This document shows positions 57,630 through 64,000 of a stretch of 64,000 nt of DNA, in pieces (the first letter of the stretch is position 1; the number at the start of each line of letters is the position of its first letter). The DNA comes from Paenibacillus sp. W2I17 (lineage in GTDB: Bacteria > Bacillota > Bacilli > Paenibacillales > Paenibacillaceae): NCBI RefSeq assembly GCF_030815985.1, contig NZ_JAUSXM010000001.1, positions 1,550,001 through 1,614,000 on the forward strand, in the 5' to 3' direction. The notes under the pieces are model-generated. The model was given only the letters and a program-made list of their open reading frames with translations, was not told the DNA's origin and did no database searches. The position numbers and the translations under genes were made by a program.

Positions 57630-57764
57630 GATCATCTCCCCTTCTCCTAATCGGAATCCTTGTTCCAAGTCCATGATACCTGTTCAGACTACTTCATTGC
57701 AAATGGGTCTGCAGCCAACGTTATTAAGATGTATAATAGTAAAATCACACGGTAAAGGGATGTC

Positions 57765-58739
57765 ATGATTATGCTTCAAGCCTTGAACCAACGCTTGAAC
57801 CGCATCATGCCACTGATTACCCCAATCAGTATTATTATTGGCGTGTTATGCGGGAGTTTTCTTTCTTCTTATACCTTTTTATCCCCTTGGCTTTTTGCGT
57901 TCATGACGTTCGCTGGAAGTATCAGTCTTGGGATACGGGATTTTGTGAACGTGCTGAAGAAGCCGTTCCCCCTGTTTGTATGTCTGTTTATTTTGCATTT
58001 GGCGATGCCTCTAATTGCTCTCGGTATGGGTCATCTGGTTTTCCCTACAGATGCGTATACCATAACGGGCCTGGTTCTGGCAGCCGTGATTCCGACAGGA
58101 ATAAGCAGCTTCATCTGGGTCAGTATCTATCGGGGCAATATCGCACTTACACTTTCCATCATCCTGATTGATACCATGCTTGCTCCTTTTGTAGTGCCCG
58201 GGGTGTTATCGCTGTTAATCGGCACCAGTGTTACACTGGACACAGCAGCCATGATGAGCAGTCTGTTTTGGATGATTGTGGTACCATCCCTGCTCGGTAT
58301 GCTGCTGAATGAGTGGACCAAAGGCGCCATTGTCCCTGTCTGGGGACCAAGGTTGAATCCGTTGTCCAAATTGTTCATGGCATCAGTCGTTGCGATCAAC
58401 GGATCTGTCGTTGCGCCCTACTTGGCTGATTTCAACTGGAAGTTGGCTGGTCTTGCGGTCATCATTATTTTCCTGGCATCATTCGGTTATGCGCTAAGTT
58501 ACTTCATCGCCCGATTGCTGGGCTGGAATGAGGCCGATCAGGTCGCTCTGGTGTTCAATGGAGGGATGCGTAATATCAGCGCAGGTGCAGTACTCGCTGT
58601 TTCGTATTTTCCGCCACCAGTTGCTGTCCCGGTTGTGCTTGGCATGGTATTTCAACAGATGCTTGCTTCTCTGACAGGTTATCTGCTCGGTCGTCGCTCT
58701 CAGCTTCTACAGAAGTCAGATAAGACATCTGCGGCCTAA
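57765..58739 (+). CDS. Bile acid:sodium symporter (SBF/YocS-like) family transporter
   Basis: 324 aa with about ten helices. The crossover region LAAVIPTGISSFIWVSIYRGNIALTLSI matches SBF/BASS family motifs; the second repeat has FNGGMRNISAGAVLAVSYFPP. AAAGGG site before the ATG at 57765; an ATG two codons later is equally possible. In bacteria these carry organic anions such as keto acids. Monocistronic with a strong terminator. Confidence 0.87.
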   Translation: MIMLQALNQRLNRIMPLITPISIIIGVLCGSFLSSYTFLSPWLFAFMTFAGSISLGIRDFVNVLKKPFPLFVCLFILHLAMPLIALGMGHLVFPTDAYTITGLVLAAVIPTGISSFIWVSIYRGNIALTLSIILIDTMLAPFVVPGVLSLLIGTSVTLDTAAMMSSLFWMIVVPSLLGMLLNEWTKGAIVPVWGPRLNPLSKLFMASVVAINGSVVAPYLADFNWKLAGLAVIIIFLASFGYALSYFIARLLGWNEADQVALVFNGGMRNISAGAVLAVSYFPPPVAVPVVLGMVFQQMLASLTGYLLGRRSQLLQKSDKTSAA

Positions 58740-58760
58740 CAAAATATTGGATGATTAAAA

Positions 58761-58786
58761 AACGCCGACATGATTGTCGGCGTTTT
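58761..58786. terminator. Bidirectional terminator, stem AACGCCGACA
   Basis: Perfect 10-bp stem with loop TGAT, between the SBF transporter and the aldo/keto reductase genes. The same stem recurs at 60486-60509. Confidence 0.88.
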
Positions 58787-58859
58787 GATTTGTGTTGCTA
58801 TTGTTACTATTATTGCCAAGATACTGCTACGTTTCGTAAACCTAGCAATCAGTTCCGGG

Positions 58860-59717
58860 CTACAAATCCACTTTCATATTGCCCAGCATCTTGGCAACTT
58901 CAGGATTATCAATCTTCATGAATAGACTTTCCTTGGTATCCAGTGTGGAAATGGTTGCAATCTCTTCCGGGCTTAGTACAAAGTCGAAAATATCGAAGTT
59001 CTCGATAAGCCGCTCTTTGCGTACTGATTTTGGAATAACAACAACATCCCGCTGCACAAGCCAGCGCAGTACAACCTGGGCGACGGATTTGTTATGTTTC
59101 TCGGCAATGGAAACCAGGACTTCGTTGCTGAATAAATTGTTGCGACCTTCGGCGAACGGGGACCATGACTGGTGCTGTATCCCCTGTTCTTTCATGAAAA
59201 CAGCGCTGTCGACCTGCTGTTGAAACGGATGAGTTTCGATCTGATTGATGACAGGCACAACTTCGTTGTGGACGATGAGGTCCATCAGGCGGTCAGGTAG
59301 GAAGTTACTGACACCGATAGCCCTGATCTTGCCCTCACGGTATAGTTCTTCCATCGCACGCCATGCGCCGTAGTAATCACCAAACGGCATGTGAATGAGG
59401 TACATATCCAGATAATCGAGCTGCAGCTTACTTAACGATTTGACAAACGCCCGCTTGGCACTTTCGTATCCTGCATCCTGAATCCAAAGCTTGGTCGTGA
59501 TGAAAAGTTCTTCCCGCGCTATGCCACTGCGTTTAATTGCACGTCCAACCGCTTCTTCGTTTAGGTAACCGGCAGCGGTATCAATTAGGCGGTAACCGGC
59601 CTTCAGCGCCTCATATGCCGTGTTCTCACATTCATCAGCATCGGGAACCTGGTAGACACCAAAGCCAATAATCGGCATTGTCACTCCATTGTTCAAGGTT
59701 ACAGTTTGCATATTCAA
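58860..59717 (-). CDS. Aldo/keto reductase
   Basis: 285 aa AKR barrel, NADPH-dependent. Catalytic tetrad: Asp in [15 protein letters not shown] with Tyr in the same segment, Lys in TTKLWIQ, His in YLIHMPFGD. The C-terminal [21 protein letters not shown] binds NADPH. It reduces aldehydes, with methylglyoxal as a likely in vivo target. The divergent MerR/AdhR-like gene and a MerR-type promoter in front suggest induction by reactive aldehydes. Confidence 0.92.
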   Translation of the reverse strand: MNMQTVTLNNGVTMPIIGFGVYQVPDADECENTAYEALKAGYRLIDTAAGYLNEEAVGRAIKRSGIAREELFITTKLWIQDAGYESAKRAFVKSLSKLQLDYLDMYLIHMPFGDYYGAWRAMEELYREGKIRAIGVSNFLPDRLMDLIVHNEVVPVINQIETHPFQQQVDSAVFMKEQGIQHQSWSPFAEGRNNLFSNEVLVSIAEKHNKSVAQVVLRWLVQRDVVVIPKSVRKERLIENFDIFDFVLSPEEIATISTLDTKESLFMKIDNPEVAKMLGNMKVDL

Positions 59718-59816
59718 TTCCTCCTATGGTTCAATTGTGAATCGCAAGTGGTCACGTATTCCTGAAATTCAGCAACGAAGCGAGGATTCCACTTCTGGCC
59801 GACTTGCGTTACAATA

Positions 59817-59847
59817 ACCCTAGCTCCTTCGTCTTACACGAAGTCAA
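59817..59847 (-). promoter_or_regulatory. MerR-type promoter of the aldo/keto reductase gene
   Basis: On the minus strand -35 TTGACT (59842-59847), a 19-bp spacer, -10 TAGGGT (59817-59822). In the spacer is the inverted repeat CTTCGT-CTTAC-ACGAAG (59827-59843). The long spacer with a central dyad is the hallmark of MerR-activated promoters. Confidence 0.78.
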
Positions 59848-59883
59848 GCGGTCTCCAATATTTTTTTAGAAGGAGGAGTACAT

Positions 59884-60402
59884 ATGTATACTGTCCAGGA
59901 TGCTGCCCAGCTTACGGGACTCACAGAGCACGCTGTTCGCTTTTACACGGATAAAGGCTTGGTTCCGAGCATTCAACGCAATAAAAATAATATTCGGGTG
60001 TTTGATGAAGAATCCATCAATTGGCTACATGGCGTCAAATGCCTCAAGCAGACAGGTTTACCGATTGAAAATATTAAAACATACGTCGATCTCTGCCTCG
60101 AAGGTGATTCAACCGTTTCGCAGCGATTCGCACTTATGATGGAGTATAAGGAAGCGGCGCTGATTCAGCTTGAAGAGGCTAAGAGCCGCGTAGCCCATTT
60201 GGAAGAGAAAGCACGTCAATATCAGGCCATTTTGGAGCAGCGCATCCCGGATATGACCAACCCGGTCAATTGGGAAACCAAGCGTGACGAAGAAGGGAGT
60301 TGTCCTGCATCCCGTTTAAAAAGTCGCAGTCTTCCTGAAGCCGAGGTTTCGGCTCAGTGCCCAGCAGCTGCTATGAAGCAGCAAACTAGCATAGTATCTT
60401 AA
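59884..60402 (+). CDS. MerR family regulator (AdhR/NmlR-like)
   Basis: 172 aa. MerR winged helix (YTVQDAAQLTGLTEHAVRFYTDKGLVP), then a dimer coiled coil (about 80-125). Cys53 in VKCLKQTGLPIE corresponds to the conserved Cys of AdhR that senses aldehydes and quinones by thiol alkylation. Further Cys lie in the tail (SCPASRL, AQCPAA). It should bind the dyad at 59827-59843 and activate the divergent aldo/keto reductase gene. AGAAGGAGG upstream of the ATG. Confidence 0.9.
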   Translation: MYTVQDAAQLTGLTEHAVRFYTDKGLVPSIQRNKNNIRVFDEESINWLHGVKCLKQTGLPIENIKTYVDLCLEGDSTVSQRFALMMEYKEAALIQLEEAKSRVAHLEEKARQYQAILEQRIPDMTNPVNWETKRDEEGSCPASRLKSRSLPEAEVSAQCPAAAMKQQTSIVS

Positions 60403-60485
60403 ACTTCACATGATATAGCTCACGTATGTTCTAAACATATAGGCTATTTCTTACATTATGTATATCTAAATGAGCCCGAGTAAAA

Positions 60486-60514
60486 AACGCCGACAACATT
60501 GTCGGCGTTTTTCG
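60486..60514 (+). terminator. Terminator of the MerR gene, stem AACGCCGACA
   Basis: Same 10-bp stem as at 58761, loop ACAT instead of TGAT, then TTTTTC. Confidence 0.88.
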
Positions 60515-60583
60515 CCACTACAACTCTATGCTGGAATCTCTTTAATCTATTCCTGCCCGTTTTCTGGTCCCTGTTCACAATAC

Positions 60584-60611
60584 AAAAAAACCATCAACAA
60601 GTGATGGTTTT
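60584..60611 (-). terminator. Terminator of the aspartate-semialdehyde dehydrogenase gene
   Basis: AAAACCATCA/TGATGGTTTT stem, followed on the minus strand by a T run (60584-60590). Confidence 0.82.
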
Positions 60612-60661
60612 TCATGAAATATCCTGTTCAGAAATCTGTTGCTGCTTATGATGCCGTATGC

Positions 60662-61747
60662 TTATTTAGGTTGAATATATCCTTCAGCTTTAAGCAGTTC
60701 TGCGATCAGAACCGCACCACCTGCAGCTCCGCGGAGCGTGTTGTGGGACAATCCAACGAATTTGTAGTCATAAAGTGAATCTTCGCGCAGTCGGCCTGTG
60801 GAGACACCCATTCCGCGTTCGATGTCACGATCCAGTTTTGTCTGTGGTCTGTTTTCTTCTTCAAAATACGTAATGAATTGTTTTGGCGCACTTGGCAGAG
60901 CCAGTTCCTGCGGACGGCCTTTGAACTGCAACCAACGCTCCAAAATTTCGTCTTTACTTGGTTTTTTCTCGAAGTTTACAAACACGGTCGCAAGATGTCC
61001 ATCCGTTACTGGAACACGAATACATTGGGTTGTAATTAATGGAGCCGATGCTTTGACGATCTCATTATTTTCGATGCTGCCCCAGATCCGCAGTGGTTCC
61101 TGCTCACTCTTCTCTTCTTCGCCACCGATGTATGGAATGACATTATCAAGCATATCTGGCCAGTCCGTAAAGTTTTTACCTGCTCCCGAGATTGCTTGAT
61201 ACGTGGAAGCAACAACCTGAGTCGGGTTGAACTCACGCAAGGCGTGCAGTGCAGGCACATAGCTCTGAATCGAGCAGTTTGGTTTTACAGCAATAAATCC
61301 TGTTTTTGTACCCAGACGTTTGCGTTGAGCTTCAATCACGTCCAGATGTCCCGGGTTAATCTCAGGGATTACCATCGGTACATCTGCTGTCCAGCGGTGA
61401 GCTGAGTTGTTGGACACGACAGGTGTGCCTGTTCTAGCGTAAGCTTCTTCGAGCGCTTGAATTTCATTCTTTTTCATATCAACCGCGCAGAAAATAAAAT
61501 CAACCTGGCTGGCAAAAGCCTCAACTTGGGAAGCATCCTGAACAACGATTTTCTTCACAGCTTCCGGAATAGGAGCTGCGAGTTTCCATCTGCCTTGTAC
61601 GGATTCTTCATATGTTTTACCTGCCGAATTGGCGCTTGCAGAAATAGCTGTTACTTCAAACCATGGATGTTGATCGAGCAGGTCCACAAAACGCTGACCC
61701 ACCATTCCTGTTCCTCCGACGATACCAACTTTCAATTTTGCTGACAT
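60662..61747 (-). CDS. asd: Aspartate-semialdehyde dehydrogenase, archaeal/fungal-type
   Basis: 361 aa. Converts aspartyl phosphate to aspartate semialdehyde for lysine, threonine, methionine and diaminopimelate. NADP motif KVGIVGGTGMVGQRFVDLL; catalytic Cys in VKPNCSIQSY; substrate/His region in GRLREDSLYDYKFVGLSHNTLRG. The sequence matches the branch common in archaea and fungi rather than the classical bacterial type; it occurs in part of the Firmicutes. Monocistronic. Controlled by a T-box leader (61889-62215). Confidence 0.93.
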   Translation of the reverse strand: MSAKLKVGIVGGTGMVGQRFVDLLDQHPWFEVTAISASANSAGKTYEESVQGRWKLAAPIPEAVKKIVVQDASQVEAFASQVDFIFCAVDMKKNEIQALEEAYARTGTPVVSNNSAHRWTADVPMVIPEINPGHLDVIEAQRKRLGTKTGFIAVKPNCSIQSYVPALHALREFNPTQVVASTYQAISGAGKNFTDWPDMLDNVIPYIGGEEEKSEQEPLRIWGSIENNEIVKASAPLITTQCIRVPVTDGHLATVFVNFEKKPSKDEILERWLQFKGRPQELALPSAPKQFITYFEEENRPQTKLDRDIERGMGVSTGRLREDSLYDYKFVGLSHNTLRGAAGGAVLIAELLKAEGYIQPK

Positions 61748-61888
61748 TCAATCATCATTTCCTTTCGGTTTAAGTGATTCTTCTCTTCAAATCAATTTCA
61801 TAACTCACCAAAACGTATTATGAAATTGACTTCCTAATTAACACTATTCAGGCAACTCCAAAGCGTGTAGTCACACCCCGGAAAAACC

Positions 61889-62215
61889 AAAAAATCCCAT
61901 CCCCAAGACAATAGTCTCAGGGACGAGATTGAACTCTCGTGGTACCACCCAGATTCGCCAATATGTCACCATATCCGCCTCTTCAAGTAAAGGTTTACAA
62001 CCATGTTGAAAGCTGTAGACCGTTCATACTCTAGCTCTGTAACAGGAGCTCCTGTCACACCATCCCTTAAATGCTAAGTTCCGATGTGCTGCTCTGAGTC
62101 TTTATTCAATAAAAAGTTCTTTACTCCTTTTCAGCTGCCGGAGCTCTCTTTGAAAGAATGATTTTTATCTACTCGTCTCTTCGTCGCATTTGATATTGCG
62201 ATTATAATATCAAAA
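61889..62215 (-). promoter_or_regulatory. T-box leader RNA of the asd gene
   Basis: On the minus strand the T-box sequence GGGTGGTACCACG (61938-61950) is followed by a 12-15 bp terminator stem with loop TATT (61895-61928) and TTTTTT (61889-61894). Upstream is a stem I-like region with AGTA (62170-62173) and an apical GAGAGCTCCGGCAGCTG. It binds uncharged tRNA to relieve termination. The specifier codon could not be fixed by eye; AAA (Lys) near 62100 is one candidate. A TATAAT -10 lies just upstream (about 62201-62206). Confidence 0.88.
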
Positions 62216-62384
62216 TTACCGTGATGAAGTAAACACATTTTTTTAGATCGTGGAATTTATATGTTTCCAGTGGAGCTGAACCATTCAATTATCGCAAGAA
62301 AAACTTCAGCTACATGCGGTCAATCTTCTGTGATAGCACGTCGATAGACATTTTTATTATAACATACTACAAATAGCTATTTCT

Positions 62385-63230
62385 TTACTGCTTTTTGGCA
62401 ACCATCGCATACGTTCCCAGTGGGCTCCCAGGCCCCGAGGCATGATGTGTCCTAAGTAATTTTAGTTCAGAAAGAAGAAGTGTTTTTACTTTGTCCGGGA
62501 TCGGAAGCAGTTTCAGTTCCACAGGCGCTTCTGCCAGTGTCATTTTGGTTTCCCAGCGACCGTCCTGCAGCTCAGGAGAATGGATCGAAGTCTCTTCCTT
62601 CATCGTCCAGCCTGCCGCAGAGACAAGCTCTTGGATGTCCTCCGGTGTAAAGAGCGTCCGCACATTGGAGAAGCTGTTCTCTTTGTAACATTCGACCTGA
62701 GACTGAATCAGAACGGATAACCAATGTGAGAGCTGGCTCACATCTGTAACTCGCGCATCCCATTCTGCAAAACATAACTGATGTCCCCACATCCTAATCT
62801 TGCTAAGAATCTGGGCGAGTTCGTCAAACGATTTCAAGTACCAAGAACAATGGGAAAGTACGATAACATCAAACTCATTCTCGGCGAATTGAGCCTGATC
62901 ACTTAGAATGTCAAAATCATAATCCATTCGAATTCGATCACCCAGTGGAGATCTCCGCAGCTTGGCTGCCGCTTCGCCTACGGTCAGCGGTGCACCATAA
63001 TCCTCTGGTGCAATATCTACACCATGAACGTGCCCGTGCTCCCCCACCAGATGTGCAAGCACGGCCGTTGTATCTCCCTGACCACAACCGATTTCCAGAA
63101 CGCGGCTGCCTTCCTGTATCCCCCAAAAGAGTCCCAGTTTCATCCGATGCTCAGTCTGAATGTACTGAATGGCTGCGTTGTCCTCCACGTCCATATACTT
63201 AATAAGGTCCTTGATGATAGATTCATTCAT
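62385..63230 (-). CDS. Class I SAM-dependent methyltransferase
   Basis: 281 aa. SAM-binding motif I VLEIGCGQGDTTAVLAHL, then GVDIAPED (motif II acidic end) and VIVLSHCSWYLKS. GAGGGGTGAG upstream of the ATG. The C-terminal half carries no recognised binding domain. Substrate unknown. Monocistronic between asd and galU. Confidence 0.87.
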   Translation of the reverse strand: MNESIIKDLIKYMDVEDNAAIQYIQTEHRMKLGLFWGIQEGSRVLEIGCGQGDTTAVLAHLVGEHGHVHGVDIAPEDYGAPLTVGEAAAKLRRSPLGDRIRMDYDFDILSDQAQFAENEFDVIVLSHCSWYLKSFDELAQILSKIRMWGHQLCFAEWDARVTDVSQLSHWLSVLIQSQVECYKENSFSNVRTLFTPEDIQELVSAAGWTMKEETSIHSPELQDGRWETKMTLAEAPVELKLLPIPDKVKTLLLSELKLLRTHHASGPGSPLGTYAMVAKKQ

Positions 63231-63379
63231 GATTCCTCACCCCTCAAAGAGCAACTTAAACTTCTTGCTAATTGTAGCTTTACTGGAATAATTGTACAAT
63301 ACTAGAGTCTATGACAGAACCACGACACGGAGGAGAACCCGTCCTACAGCAGATCTAAACCTCTGCTACATATCAATCC

Positions 63380-64000
63380 CTATCCCCACTGGGTTGCAAG
63401 CTTCTGAAGATAGGGCGTCAGCATGGGCTGTAATTCCTTGCGCATCAGTCCGATCTCCAAGATCGCCTGAATATATCCGAATTGATCGCCTATATCGTAG
63501 CGACGCCCCTCCAGTTCAAGGGCCAACAGTTCCTCCACCTGACTTACTTCTTTCAAAGCATCCGTTAACTGATATTCCCCTCCAGCCCCTCTCTCGATCT
63601 GATCCAGAATAGGAAAGATGGAAGGTTTCAGAATGTATCGTCCCATTACAGCTGTTCGGGATGGCGCTTCTGCAAGAGAAGGTTTTTCGACCAGATTGGT
63701 GACCCGGTGAACCCGGTCCTCTGCACCATTCGAATCAATGATGCCATATTTGCTCACATTTGCCGCGTCTACCTGACGAACACCAATGATCTGGTTGCCT
63801 GTCTTTTCATAGAGATGGACCATCTGTGCAAGTGCAGGTGGATCAGACACCATAATGTCATCTCCCAGCAGTACAGCGAAAGCATCATCTCCTACAAATT
63901 GCCGTGCACACCCAATGGCATGCCCCAGTCCCAGCGGTTCTTTTTGACGAATAAAATGAATATTTGCCATCTCGCTGATGGCCTGCACCTCTTCCAGTAA
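63380..64000 (-). CDS. galU: UTP-glucose-1-phosphate uridylyltransferase, C-terminal part
   Basis: The frame is open to the window edge, so the N-terminus lies beyond 64000. The visible part has FIRQKEPLGLGHAI, the metal-site LLGDDIMVSDP, NLVEKPSLAEAPS and the tail EGRRYDIGDQFGYIQAILE, all hallmarks of GalU. It makes UDP-glucose for cell-wall glycolipids and exopolysaccharides. No frameshift seen in the visible part. Confidence 0.95.
   Translation of the reverse strand, partial: LLEEVQAISEMANIHFIRQKEPLGLGHAIGCARQFVGDDAFAVLLGDDIMVSDPPALAQMVHLYEKTGNQIIGVRQVDAANVSKYGIIDSNGAEDRVHRVTNLVEKPSLAEAPSRTAVMGRYILKPSIFPILDQIERGAGGEYQLTDALKEVSQVEELLALELEGRRYDIGDQFGYIQAILEIGLMRKELQPMLTPYLQKLATQWG

Overview
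The window looks like a chromosomal segment of a Paenibacillus-type Gram-positive soil bacterium (order Bacillales; genus inferred from gene content and style, not tested). The signs are strong AGGAGG-type ribosome sites with frequent TTG/GTG starts, carbohydrate ABC operons of the LplA/B/C kind with YesM/YesN-like two-component pairs, many LacI regulators, a T-box leader, CcpA-like cre sites and U-tailed hairpin terminators. I see no rRNA, tRNA, CRISPR array, prophage or complete IS element. Two copies of a short intergenic repeat with inverted ends are the only mobile-looking sequences.

Layout. 1-6.5 kb: a self-contained glycan-use locus on the minus strand (cytoplasmic GH30 glycosidase, sugar-binding lipoprotein, two permeases, LacI regulator), with palindromic operators in front of both the permease operon and the regulator gene. 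6.5-14.7 kb: small genes (thioredoxin-like protein, a secreted mini-peptide, DUF3817, DUF4023-like), a LacI regulator divergent from a GH1 6-phospho-beta-glucosidase, two tandem sugar acetyltransferases, and a TrmB regulator with an MFS exporter. 14.7-28.7 kb: an arabinan/arabinoxylan locus (binding lipoprotein, YesN/YesM-like two-component system, two permeases, a very large GH51 arabinofuranosidase and a divergent secreted GH43 arabinanase). The GH43 presumably cuts polymer outside the cell, the ABC system imports fragments, and the GH51 removes arabinose.

28.8-41.9 kb: accessory metabolism and efflux (XRE/LysE divergent pair, MBL hydrolase, alpha/beta hydrolase, kinase-like orphan, TetR plus 14-TM MFS exporter, a CYP102-type self-sufficient P450 fused to its reductase, a thioredoxin-reductase-like flavoprotein, heme O synthase). 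42-49.3 kb: a heterodimeric ABC exporter preceded by a promoter, a 17-codon leader ORF and an intrinsic terminator (an attenuation arrangement), then an MFS transporter divergent from an SgrR-like regulator. 49.3-64 kb: a multi-PAS hybrid histidine kinase, a double-length prenyl-synthase-like protein, a TSUP permease, an SDR, a DUF6376 lipoprotein, an SBF-like transporter, an aldo/keto reductase controlled by a divergent MerR/AdhR-like regulator, a T-box-controlled aspartate-semialdehyde dehydrogenase, a methyltransferase and the 3' part of galU.

The least ordinary items are the two repeat copies (16407-16593 and 31206-31398), whose hairpin core shows compensatory changes; the attenuator of the ABC exporter; a 27-codon ORF coupled to the P450 start; the tandem prenyl-synthase protein; and the nested hairpin at 28758-28843.
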